The translations under genes were made by a program, and so were the position numbers. The notes under the pieces were generated by a model. That model was not told the origin of the DNA, did not search any database, and saw only the letters and a program-made list of their open reading frames with translations. Of a stretch of DNA of 31,961 nt, positions 8,461 to 16,317 are shown piece by piece. Numbering within the stretch: the stretch's first letter is position 1; every line of letters starts with the position of its first letter. Source of the DNA: DASWIG01 sp965371445 (lineage in GTDB: Bacteria > Acidobacteriota > Thermoanaerobaculia > Multivoradales > J023); assembly GCA_965371445.1 (NCBI GenBank), contig CBDUYN010000116.1:1-31961 (forward strand), written 5' to 3'.

Positions 8461-9555
8461 TCAGCTCGCCGGCAGGGTCTCGTCAAAGAAGCGTGCGATG
8501 CGCCGGACCGCGTGGCGAAAGCCGAGGGGCGAGAAGGAGAGGAAGGCCATGCGGTGCTTGCAGTGGATCGAAAGCCGTTCGGGCCGGCCCATGGCTTGCC
8601 AGAAGTCGTGGCGCGCTGTCTCGGGGATGCAGTCGTCCCTGGCGGCGTCGAGGAGCAGCGCCGGGCGTGGCGGGATAGCGCCTACGTAGCTCACGGGATT
8701 GATCGCCTCGAGGGGTCCTTCGAGGTAGCGCTCGTACTCCTCGGCCGTCCAGCCGAGTTGCGCGAGGACGTTGGCGCGGGCCTCGCCCGTACCCCGGGGA
8801 CAGTGGGCGAGGATCTCGTGGAAGTGGGCGCCGCCCATCGCGAAGACGCCGGAGGCGATCCGTTCGTCGACCGCCATCACCATCGCGCCGATCATGGCGC
8901 TGATCGAGAAGCCGACGATGCCGACGCTTGCCGGGTCGACGTCGTCTTCGGCGAGGCCCCAGTCGAGGAAGCGGCGGACGTCGGCGACGGTGTTCCGGAT
9001 GGCGGTGACGGTTCGCTCGACCTCCCAGTCGAGCTCCTCCTGGCTTTGGAGCGAGCGGAGGGTGTCGAGGTCGAGCATTTTCTTTTCGCCGTCGAGCCAG
9101 AGGATGTTGGTGCGCGCGGCGTTCTTGCGCTTCAAGAGGCCGTTGACGAGGGCGCGCGGCGGATAGGCGGAGGCGCCCCAGATCGGCAGCACGACGACGA
9201 GGCGTTTCGCTCCCGGGGCCCCCGAGCGGTAGTAGCTGGCGCCGATCCGATTGCCCGGCTGGTTGTTGTAGCCCTCCGACGCCGCTTCCAGGCGGTAGAT
9301 GGTGTGCGATCCGTTCGCGGTCGTGCCGCCGTTCCGGATCTGCGGGGCGAAGCCGGGCTCGTAGTCGAAGAAGGGGGTTGTGAAGCTCGTCGGCTCGGCG
9401 CTCCGTCCGGAGGCGTCCAAGCCGGGACGTCCGGCGTGGCTCGTGCAGCCGGCGACGGCAAGGGCGAGCGCCCCGGCGCCAGCCCAGACGGCGAGCCGCC
9501 GGTGGGCCGCGTGCCGTCGGGGTGCTTGCCACGAAAAGGGTGCGCCTTGATGCAA
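8461..9555 (-). CDS. Alpha/beta-hydrolase lipoprotein
   Basis: A 364-residue protein with a basic N-terminus, a hydrophobic segment and a lipobox (LAVAGC, Cys at about residue 36), so it is probably a lipid-anchored envelope protein. GFSIS near residue 219 fits the Gly-x-Ser-x-Gly-like nucleophile elbow of alpha/beta hydrolases. The segment PALLLDAARDDCIPE near residue 300 supplies a likely acidic residue, and a His in SIHCKHRMAF is a candidate base. The start is TTG 9555, preceded by GTGAGG at good spacing; no ATG lies upstream of the lipobox. It ends 148 bases before the next minus-strand start and begins 9 bases after the end of the upstream secreted gene, so it is probably co-transcribed with that gene. 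The substrate is unknown (ester or peptide). Confidence 0.75.
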   Translation of the reverse strand: MHQGAPFSWQAPRRHAAHRRLAVWAGAGALALAVAGCTSHAGRPGLDASGRSAEPTSFTTPFFDYEPGFAPQIRNGGTTANGSHTIYRLEAASEGYNNQPGNRIGASYYRSGAPGAKRLVVVLPIWGASAYPPRALVNGLLKRKNAARTNILWLDGEKKMLDLDTLRSLQSQEELDWEVERTVTAIRNTVADVRRFLDWGLAEDDVDPASVGIVGFSISAMIGAMVMAVDERIASGVFAMGGAHFHEILAHCPRGTGEARANVLAQLGWTAEEYERYLEGPLEAINPVSYVGAIPPRPALLLDAARDDCIPETARHDFWQAMGRPERLSIHCKHRMAFLSFSPLGFRHAVRRIARFFDETLPAS

Positions 9556-9564
9556 ACGGAAACC

Positions 9565-10395
9565 TCACCGTGGGGAGACCACTTCCAGAGGGTGTCGTTC
9601 AAGGCACCGGGCCGTGAACGGCAAATCGTTGAACATTCGCCCGCCGGGCGTACGCCAGCCCACAGCGCCCTCGAAGAGGTCTTGGGCGAAATCGCCCCGG
9701 TACACAAAGATCGAACCGTCGGCCGTGGGATGGCTCTCCAGCCTGTAGAGGCCGGTGCCGATCTGCCAGACGCGGAACCTCATCGTCGCGGGCATGCCCC
9801 CCCTTCCCGACTCACACCTGAGGTTGTAGGAGAGGAAGAAGCCGTCACTTTGGGGCCGGATCTCCCAGATACAGCGGTTCGTCCCCTCGTCGAGTCGGAT
9901 GTCCAACTGCCAGCGTGCGCACACCGGCGGCTCCTCGCCGGGACAGTACGCGGCCACGGCTTCGGCGGCGGCAAGGAGGTCGCGGGCAAGCTGCCCCCGC
10001 GCCGTGTTCGAAGGGGCGTCGATCCGGACCTCCGCCTGGTAGGTCGGGCTGGCGACGCTCACCTCGCCGCCGTCCGCCGGTGTGGGGTCGCCGCAGGTCC
10101 CGGCGATGAGCGCGCGGCCGTCGGCGTCGGGCACCTCCACCCAGTGGAGCACCGCCCCGACCTCCGGAATGCCCGGGGCCACGTAGGCGCAGACGAAACG
10201 CCAATAGCGTCCCGAGCCGAGGACGAAGGGGAGCGGCTCGTCGACCCGCCAGGCACCGGTCGTCCGCGGGGCCAGCGTGCGTAGCGTGCCGTCGTCGTCG
10301 GTGAAGACGGCGGGGCAGCGATAGCCGAGCTCCACGGCGGCGGCCGGAGCCGGTGAAATCAAGAGCAGAGTGAACAGAACAACGGCAAGTTTCAT
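9565..10395 (-). CDS. Secreted hypothetical protein
   Basis: A 276-residue protein starting at ATG 10395 with a clear signal peptide (MKLAVVLFTLLLISPAPAAA, cleavage near residue 20). The mature part is beta-rich with several cysteines (CPAVF, FVCAYV, TCGDP, YCPGEEPPVC, RCIWEI, LRCESG, ARCLE). That is consistent with a disulfide-stabilised periplasmic or extracellular fold. I do not recognise the family. It lies 9 bases upstream of the lipoprotein hydrolase on the same strand, so the two probably form one transcript. The start codon has only a weak ribosome site. Confidence 0.7.
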   Translation of the reverse strand: MKLAVVLFTLLLISPAPAAAVELGYRCPAVFTDDDGTLRTLAPRTTGAWRVDEPLPFVLGSGRYWRFVCAYVAPGIPEVGAVLHWVEVPDADGRALIAGTCGDPTPADGGEVSVASPTYQAEVRIDAPSNTARGQLARDLLAAAEAVAAYCPGEEPPVCARWQLDIRLDEGTNRCIWEIRPQSDGFFLSYNLRCESGRGGMPATMRFRVWQIGTGLYRLESHPTADGSIFVYRGDFAQDLFEGAVGWRTPGGRMFNDLPFTARCLERHPLEVVSPR

Positions 10396-10425
10396 AGGGG
10401 CTCGGTTCGCGGTCCCTTCCGGGGC

Positions 10426-10668
10426 TCAGGACGAGACGTTCCAGGCGCCCAGATCGCCCGACTCGAAGCCGTCGGAGAAGACCGCGCTCGGCAGCGAGCT
10501 TCCGGCGATGACGCCGAGCGGCTGGTAGCCAGTATAGCCCGGGAACACCGCGTCGAGGTGGGGATTGCCCAACCTCTCAAGCAGGATCTCGGAGAGGACC
10601 TGGCGGTAGTCCGTCGTCACCGCGAGATCGGTGCCGTCGACCAGCTGCGACGGGGCAAGCCCCGCTTG
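10426..10668 (-). pseudogene. DUF1501 C-terminal fragment with DGFESGD tail
   Basis: Only the last 80 or so codons resemble a known protein. The text GLAPSQLVDGTDLAVTTDYR, then QVLSEILLERLGNP and VFPGY, matches the end of DUF1501 proteins (secreted, alkaline-phosphatase-like superfamily). FSDGFESGDLGAWN is appended at the C-terminus. The open frame continues upstream to 11007, but residues before about 115 are unlike DUF1501 and have the composition of an antisense frame. The roughly 350 residues that normally precede this tail are missing. It is best read as a 3' remnant without a start. Confidence 0.6.
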
Positions 10669-10669
10669 A

Positions 10670-10965
10670 TCCGCCAGCTCGACCCCGGACGGATCTTCGC
10701 AGACCACATGCGCGAGCTCGCGGCGCTCCTGATCGCCTTTCACCAGCGCAACCGAGGCCTCCTCCGGGCGCTCGCCCTGCGGCCCCGCGAGCGCCGCAAG
10801 ACGCGCCGGCAGGCGCCGGCGAGGCCCGGCAAGGCCGGCGTGGCGACACGGCGCGACGTCCTCCCGCCGGTTCAGGAGGCGATGCCCCGCCTCCTGGAGC
10901 ACTTCGGACGCTTCCACGAGCTCATCGGCCACCCGAATCCTGAACGCGCCCTCGTCCTGGCCTGC
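10670..10965 (+). pseudogene. Unidentified coding-like remnant on the plus strand
   Basis: In the frame with codons starting at positions equal to 1 mod 3, nearly every codon ends in G or C across this stretch, the pattern of real genes in this genome. The reading contains HMRELAALLIAFHQRNRGLL and MPRLLEHFGRFHELIGHP. I do not recognise the family and see no credible start or end. The segment abuts the DUF1501 remnant on the opposite strand, which suggests two broken genes placed tail to tail by deletion. It is weak evidence. Confidence 0.3.
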
Positions 10966-11090
10966 TGTGGAGCCTCGACGGTGCCATCGCGGTTCGGTCC
11001 CTGCCACTGGGCCACTCGCCGCCGGGTCTTTCGGAGACGTCCTCGGGTCGCTGGCGGCTTACTGGTGCCTGGAGCGGACGCGTCGATGTT

Positions 11091-11119
11091 TTGACCTGAG
11101 GCGGAGATCCGGCTATCCT
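11091..11119 (+). promoter_or_regulatory. Sigma70-like promoter for the ATPase/TOPRIM module
   Basis: TTGACC (11091-11096), a 17-bp spacer and TATCCT (11114-11119). The start of transcription would be near 11126, giving a leader of about 17 bases. A GTGAGG ribosome site (11133-11138) lies just before ATG 11143. Confidence 0.6.
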
Positions 11120-11142
11120 CGCGTCGTCGAAAGTGAGGCACC

Positions 11143-12357
11143 ATGGCGCAATTGCTCGGTTTGAAGATCCAAAACTACAGGTCGCTGGCCGACGTCAGCA
11201 TCGGCCAGCTTGGCTACGGCAGAGGGGAGCCGCTGCCGGCGCTGAACTGCTTCATCGGCCCTAATGGCAGTGGCAAGTCCACCCTCCTGGATGCCTTCGG
11301 CTTCATAGCGGACTGTCTCCGCGAGGGGGTGGAGGCGGCGTGTGACAAGCCCCAACGCGGGGGCTTCGACCAACTCCGGACGCAGGGCCGAGTCGAACCG
11401 ATCCGTTTCGTCCTCTACTACCGACAGTCGGGGACCGATCGACCGATCACCTACAGTTTCGTCGTCGACGAAGAAAGGGGACTCCCAGTGGTGGTCGAGG
11501 AGACGTTGCACCAGCACCCGCGCAACCGCCCTACGGAAATTTTTCTCCGCCTGAAGGCAGGCCGTGGCCTTGCCTGGGCCGGCGAGGGAACGGAGGACGG
11601 AGAGGGAACCACTCAGATCGATGTCGAGCTCGAAGACAGGAGCCGACTCGGCATCACGACGCTAGGGCAGCTGAAGGAACATCCCCGTATCGTCGCGCTA
11701 CGTGCGTACATCGAGAGCTGGTACCTTTCCTACTTCGTCCCGGACGCCGCCCGGAAGCTCCCGCCCGCCGGAGCCCAGCGGCACCTCGACCGAACGGGAG
11801 AGAACCTGGGCAACGTCGTCCAGTATTTCCAGCGAAACTACGAATCCCGTTTTCGAAGGGTCCTCGAGCGAATCGCCAAAAGAATTCCTGGCATTCGATC
11901 GATCGAAACGGTCGAAACTCATGACCGTCGCCTGCTGCTGAGCTTCGGCGAGCGGGGCTTCAGCGATCCGTTCTATCAGCAGAACATGTCGGACGGTACG
12001 CTGAAGATGTTCGCGTATCTGCTGCTTCTCGAAGATCCCGAGCCACACCCCTTCCTCGGCATCGAGGAGCCTGAGAACGGACTTTACCACAAGTTGATTG
12101 AAGGGCTGGCGCGAGAGCTTCTGCTCCACGCCGAGGCCAAGTCCGTCAAGACCCAGGTTTTCGTCACGACCCATTCTCCGTATTTCGTCGATGCTCTCCA
12201 GCCCGAGCAGGTCTGGTTGATGGAGCGCAACGAGGAGGGCCATACGACGATTCGAAAAACCGCTGACATGCCGATGATCGCCGCCCTCCGCGATGAGGAA
12301 ATCCCTCTCGGCAGCCTGTGGTATAGCAACCACTTTGAGGAACACTTCGACGGATGA
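11143..12357 (+). CDS. AAA/ABC-type ATPase of a split OLD-like module
   Basis: A 404-residue SMC/RecF-type ATPase (AAA_21-like). It begins LLGLKIQNYRSLADVSI and has Walker A GPNGSGKST (39-47). The ABC-like signature MSDGTLKMF lies at 282-290, Walker B LGIEEPENG at 305-313 and the switch His in TTHS at 342-345. The middle region (about 190-250) is helical and probably the dimer arm. Such ATPases act in DNA-linked defence or repair (OLD, RecF, GajA). Here the TOPRIM nuclease half is encoded by the next gene, whose ATG overlaps this stop (ATGA at 12354), so the two are translationally coupled. The gene has its own promoter and ribosome site. The defence role is inference from the architecture. 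Confidence 0.85.
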   Translation: MAQLLGLKIQNYRSLADVSIGQLGYGRGEPLPALNCFIGPNGSGKSTLLDAFGFIADCLREGVEAACDKPQRGGFDQLRTQGRVEPIRFVLYYRQSGTDRPITYSFVVDEERGLPVVVEETLHQHPRNRPTEIFLRLKAGRGLAWAGEGTEDGEGTTQIDVELEDRSRLGITTLGQLKEHPRIVALRAYIESWYLSYFVPDAARKLPPAGAQRHLDRTGENLGNVVQYFQRNYESRFRRVLERIAKRIPGIRSIETVETHDRRLLLSFGERGFSDPFYQQNMSDGTLKMFAYLLLLEDPEPHPFLGIEEPENGLYHKLIEGLARELLLHAEAKSVKTQVFVTTHSPYFVDALQPEQVWLMERNEEGHTTIRKTADMPMIAALRDEEIPLGSLWYSNHFEEHFDG

Positions 12358-12980
12358 AGATTCACGTCCTCGTCGAAGGTGCTTCCGAATTCGCCTTTCT
12401 GGACCCCTGGCTGCGGAGGTTTCTCCCGCACCATACGTGCAAGGTCATCCCGCACAGTGGCAAGGGTCAGCTGCCGGTGGATCCGTCGCAGCCGCCGGAC
12501 CCCAGACGTCGGGGCCTCCTGGATCAGCTCCCTGCCAAGCTCAGAGCCTTCGGAAAGGGGCTCAGCCCCGAGACGGATCGGTTCCTCGTCCTGGTCGATC
12601 TTGACCAGCAGGACTGTATGGATCTCAAGAGTCGGCTGAAGAGCCTTCTCGAAGCCTGCAATCCGCGACCGACCGTCTTGTTCCGCATCGCCATCGAGGA
12701 GACGGAGGCATTTTACCTCGGCGACCGCCGGGCCATCCGGAGCGCCTACCCCAAGGCCAAGCTCTACAAGATGGACGACTACGTCCAGGACAGCGTCTGC
12801 GGGTCCTGGGAGCTGTTTGCCAAAGTCATCGACGCAAAGGTCGAGGACAAGGTCGGCTGGGCCGAGCGAATGGCGTCCCACCTCAGGACAGATTGGCAGG
12901 GTAAGGACGCCAACGAGTCGCCGTCATTCCGGCATTTTTGCCTGGCGATACTTCTTCTCGCAGGCGAGTCGGTGGATTGA
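12354..12980 (+). CDS. DUF4276-like TOPRIM-fold protein, partner of the ATPase
   Basis: A 208-residue protein with TOPRIM-like signatures. The first strand ends in LVEGASEFAFL with Glu8, and the strand FLVLVDLD carries the Asp-x-Asp pair (Asp82, Asp84). These are the expected metal ligands of OLD-type nucleases. The IEETEAFYLGD segment (114-124) matches the DUF4276 family. It overlaps the ATPase gene by 4 bases (ATGA), which implies stoichiometric co-expression. By analogy with OLD and Gabija GajA, where the ATPase and TOPRIM are fused, the pair may nick or cleave invading DNA. I infer this from domain logic; no known defence-system name is certain. Confidence 0.8.
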   Translation: MKIHVLVEGASEFAFLDPWLRRFLPHHTCKVIPHSGKGQLPVDPSQPPDPRRRGLLDQLPAKLRAFGKGLSPETDRFLVLVDLDQQDCMDLKSRLKSLLEACNPRPTVLFRIAIEETEAFYLGDRRAIRSAYPKAKLYKMDDYVQDSVCGSWELFAKVIDAKVEDKVGWAERMASHLRTDWQGKDANESPSFRHFCLAILLLAGESVD

Positions 12981-13039
12981 AGAGCAGTTGTCTTGAACGA
13001 AGTGATATTCTCGGTTTTGTGGTCTGGAGAAGAATCAGT

Positions 13040-14478
13040 GTGACGACCTGGAAAGCCATCGTCCTTCTCGTGGTCTTGGCCGCCGGTCCGCTCGGCGCGG
13101 CCGCCACCGAAGACACCGTCGAGGCCCTCGTCGCCGCTGGCGGACGCTCGCTCGCCGCCGGAGACCTCGAAAGCGCCGAGAAGCGCTTCCAAGAAGCAGC
13201 CGAGGCGGCGCCTCGGCACATGCCGGCCTGGCTGGGCCTCGCCGAGGCCCGTGAGCGGCTCGGCAAGGCCATGGAGGCCCTGGAAGCGGCCCGTCGCGCC
13301 CAGGAGCTCGCGCCCCGCGACCCCGCGGTGCTCCTCGCGGTCGGAGGGATCCTCGTTCGCCTCGGTGCCGCACCGGAGGCCCTTCGGACCTTCGCCGAGG
13401 TCCGTGCGATCGATCCCCAAAACGTCGACGGTTCACCTCCTCGCCGCCTACGTGCTGCGCGACGTCGAGCGTCATCAGGAGGCCGTGGAGCTTCTCGAGG
13501 AGGGCCTTGGACGCGGCATTGAGGAGCCACGCCTCGTCGAGGAGCTCGGACTTCTCCTCCTTGCCGTCGGGAGTCCCGAACGCGCCCACGAGGTGGCCAC
13601 GGGCGCCCTTCGCCAGGCACGGCGAGCGCGGCGGCTTGAAGCTCGTCGTCGGCCTGGCGCTCGCCGCCGATCCCGAGCACCGCGCCGAGGCGTTGCCCTG
13701 GCTGGAAGAAGCCCTGAAGCTGGGCGCCCCCGGACCCGGAAAGGTCCACCTGGAGATCGCCGCCTTGCTGCTCGAGTCGGGACGCGCCGCCGAAGCCGTC
13801 GTCCATCTGCGGGAGGCGGAGCGTCTGTTACCCGACATCCCGGAGGTCTACTACCGCCTGGGCACGGCGCTCAGGACGACGGGCGACCTCGACGGCGCCC
13901 GCGCCGCCTTGAGGCGCTACCAGGAGCTCAGCCGCAGCAGCGACACCGCCGACTGGGACTCGAAAGAAGCCGGTACCGAGCTCAACGAGATCCAGGCGCT
14001 CGCCAACGAGAATCGCCTCTCCGAGGCCCTGAAACGCGTCGAAGAGATGATCGGCAAGTATCCCGGCGAGGACCGTGCCCTGGGGCTCAAGGCCAAGGTC
14101 CTCTTCTCCATGGGCCGGAAGGTTGAGGCTCTTTCGACCGCGGTCGCGGCCCAGGAGCTTATGCCGAGTCGGGTCGAGCACCATTACCTGGAGGGCCTCT
14201 TCCTCACCTACCTGGGACGCCTCGACGAGGCCGAGGAAGCCCTCGGACGCGCCCTCGCCCTCGACGAGACGCGCGGTGAGGCGCACGAGCTCCTCGCACG
14301 CCTGGGCGCCAGCCGCGGCCGCTTCGACGAGGCCGCCGAGCACTTCCGCAAAGCGCTCGACGCCGGCACCGACGGCGCCGAGCTGCGCCGTGCCTATGCG
14401 GAGGTCTTGAAGCGGTTGGGCCGCGAGGAGGAAAGCGAGGAGCAGATGGCGGCCTACCGTCGGCAGGAGGGACGGTAG
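13040..14478 (+). pseudogene. TPR-repeat protein gene interrupted by two frameshifts
   Basis: GTG 13040 opens a signal peptide (TTWKAIVLLVVLAAGPLGAA) followed by tetratricopeptide repeats such as LESAEKRFQEAAEAAPRHMP. The similarity then changes frame twice, each time by an apparent extra base. Near 13425-13435 the reading jumps to the frame containing HLLAAYVLRDVERHQEAVEL. Near 13615-13640 it jumps to the frame containing GGLKLVVGLALAADPEHRAE, which continues through several TPRs to the stop at 14476-14478. Removing one base at each site restores one protein of about 478 residues. Either the gene is inactivated or the assembly has two indel errors. TPR proteins of this type are scaffolds, here exported. 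It lies directly upstream of the FG-GAP/UnbV remnant. Confidence 0.75.
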
Positions 14479-14480
14479 GA

Positions 14481-15098
14481 GGTGCTTGTCACCCAGAGGT
14501 TCTCTTCGTCGTCAACTACGTCGACTTCGCCTACGACAACCACAAATACTGCGGCAGCTCGCAAAAGAAGCTGCGCGCCTACTGCCATCCCGACGTCTAC
14601 GACGGGATCCCGGACCTTTATTACAGGAACCAGGGCGACGGAACCTTTCGCGAGGCGAGCCGCGAGGCAGGCGTAGTCGCCTCGGCGGCCGACAAGGGCC
14701 TGGGCCTTGCGTTCGGCGACTTCGACGGCGACGGCCACGAAGACGTCTACGTGGCCAACGACTCGACCATGAACTACCTCTACCTCGGCGACGGCCGCGG
14801 ACGCTTCGTAGAAAGCGCCCTTTTCGCTGGCGTCGGCAGCAACACCGCGGGCCTCGGTGCACGTCTCGAGCTCAGGACGCCGACGAAGCGTCAGGTGCGC
14901 GTCGTCCGCGGTCCTTCGGGCTACATGTCGCAGGGGCCGGCCGAGGTCTATTTCGGCCTCGGTGCGGCGGAGAAAGCCGACGAGCTCCGCGTCGTCTGGC
15001 CGTCGGGGCAGGTCGACGTTCACAAGGCTTTGCGGGCGGGTTTCCTTTATGTCTTGACCGAGGGCGAAACGGAGCTTCTATCCGAGCCTTTCTTGTAG
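14481..15098 (+). pseudogene. FG-GAP/ASPIC-UnbV (CRTAC1-like) protein remnant
   Basis: The frame reads LFVVNYVDFAYDNHKYCG, YCHPDVYDGIPDLYYRN and then FGDFDGDGHEDVYVANDS, an FG-GAP calcium-binding repeat typical of CRTAC1-like secreted proteins. At about 14830-14845 it passes straight into GLGARLELRTPTKRQVR, GYMSQGPAEVYFGLG and VVWPSGQ, the ASPIC/UnbV domain. The N-terminal half, a start codon and the FG-GAP repeats normally between these segments are absent; the first in-frame ATG is internal, at 14751. The fragment begins right at the stop of the TPR gene. I read it as a doubly deleted remnant, one deletion removing the 5' part and one in-frame internal deletion. Confidence 0.7.
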
Positions 15099-15144
15099 GC
15101 TCTGCCGATTCGCCATCGGGTGCTTTCCTTCGAGGAAAGACGAG

Positions 15145-16317
15145 TTACTTCAGCTGGTCGTCGAAGTAACCACCGCGCACCCGGACTCGAATACCGGGCG
15201 CGCTCGTTTTGACGCGCACTTCGTGCCAGGCGCCGTCGCCGAGGTCACTCGTCGGATAATAGCCCAAGACGTACTGCTCGCGCAGCTCGGCCAGCACCTC
15301 GCGAAAGGCGGCCGGTGCCTCCTCGACGCTCTCGATCGAGAGGACGCGTCCGCCGCTTTCTTCGACCAGGCGCTTCAAGGCGGCAAGCTCCTGGCGGTGG
15401 GCCGCAGGATCGCGCCAGGAGGAGGAGAAGTCCTTCTCCGTCACGTCTTCGGAGCCGGGACGGATCCAGTAGACGAGCGCCTGGGTCCGCCCGGCCTTCC
15501 ACAGGACGTCGCTCATCCTAAGCGTGCTCTCGACGTCGACGCCGTCGCTTAGAAGGATCACCACCCGCCGTCCCTGGCGCCGGTCGAGCTCCTTTAAAGC
15601 CATGTAGAGGTGATCGTTGATCGCCGTGCCCCCCATGGCGACGGTGGCGTCGATCGCCGTGGCGATCTCGGACGCCGAGCCGGAGAACGGCGTCGTGGCG
15701 AGCGTCCGGTCAGAAAAAGCGATGAGCTTCGCCTCGTCGAGCTGGCGCATCTCTGCGGCGAAAGCCGACGCCCCCGAGAGCGCGGCCCGTAGCTCTCGGC
15801 CGCGCATGCTGACGCTCGCGTCGACGAGCAGCACTGCCGTCAGGGGCACGTCACCGCGCTCAAACGTCACGATTCTCTGTGCCGCGGCGTCGTCGAAGAC
15901 CTCGAACGTGCCGCGTTCCAGGTCGAGGACCCGGGAGCCGCCGCGGGTGACGGTGACGTAGAGCTGCCGGAGCCCCAGGTCGAGCTCGAAGCCCACCTCC
16001 ACCGGACGGGTCACGACGCGCCGGGTCGCCTCCTCGCCGGCCACGTCGCGGGCGGTGATCTCGAAGACGCGCTCGCGGTTCTCCTCGCCAGCGTCGATCA
16101 CCACGCGATACGGAGGCTTCACGAGCCGGGCCACCTCCTCGCCGTCGAGGCGGATCACGACCTCGGCGACCGGTTCGGTCGCGAGGACCTCGACGCGCAC
16201 CTCGACCAGGCCGAAGACGGCGTCGCTGGGGCGCGGGCTGCGCACGAAGACGTCGATCGCGGCGGCCGGAGCGACGACGGCGAAGAGCACCAGGGCGAGC
16301 GGCAGGGTCCGTCTCAT
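15145..16317 (-). CDS. Secreted VWFA-related domain protein (TIGR03436-like)
   Basis: A 390-residue protein with a signal peptide (MRRTLPLALVLFAVVAPAAA). A beta-sandwich domain follows (about 22-105, Ig-like). A VWA domain (about 158-375) keeps its metal-binding MIDAS residues: DASVS (166-170), Thr in GGTAIND (near 231) and the Asp of LSDGVD (near 258). The ending VRVRGGYFDDQLK, preceded by YVLGYYPTSD, is characteristic of the acidobacterial VWFA-related family. The ATG at 16317 overlaps the stop of the upstream TPR gene (ATGA, 16314-16317), and an open frame extends further upstream only by reading that gene out of frame. It probably binds a partner protein in the periplasm or at the surface; the ligand is unknown. 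It is the last gene of a three-gene operon. Confidence 0.85.
   Translation of the reverse strand: MRRTLPLALVLFAVVAPAAAIDVFVRSPRPSDAVFGLVEVRVEVLATEPVAEVVIRLDGEEVARLVKPPYRVVIDAGEENRERVFEITARDVAGEEATRRVVTRPVEVGFELDLGLRQLYVTVTRGGSRVLDLERGTFEVFDDAAAQRIVTFERGDVPLTAVLLVDASVSMRGRELRAALSGASAFAAEMRQLDEAKLIAFSDRTLATTPFSGSASEIATAIDATVAMGGTAINDHLYMALKELDRRQGRRVVILLSDGVDVESTLRMSDVLWKAGRTQALVYWIRPGSEDVTEKDFSSSWRDPAAHRQELAALKRLVEESGGRVLSIESVEEAPAAFREVLAELREQYVLGYYPTSDLGDGAWHEVRVKTSAPGIRVRVRGGYFDDQLK

Noticed and set aside
8512..10284. 590-codon plus-strand open frame
   Set aside because: Antisense to the lipoprotein hydrolase and the secreted hypothetical; no recognisable domain.
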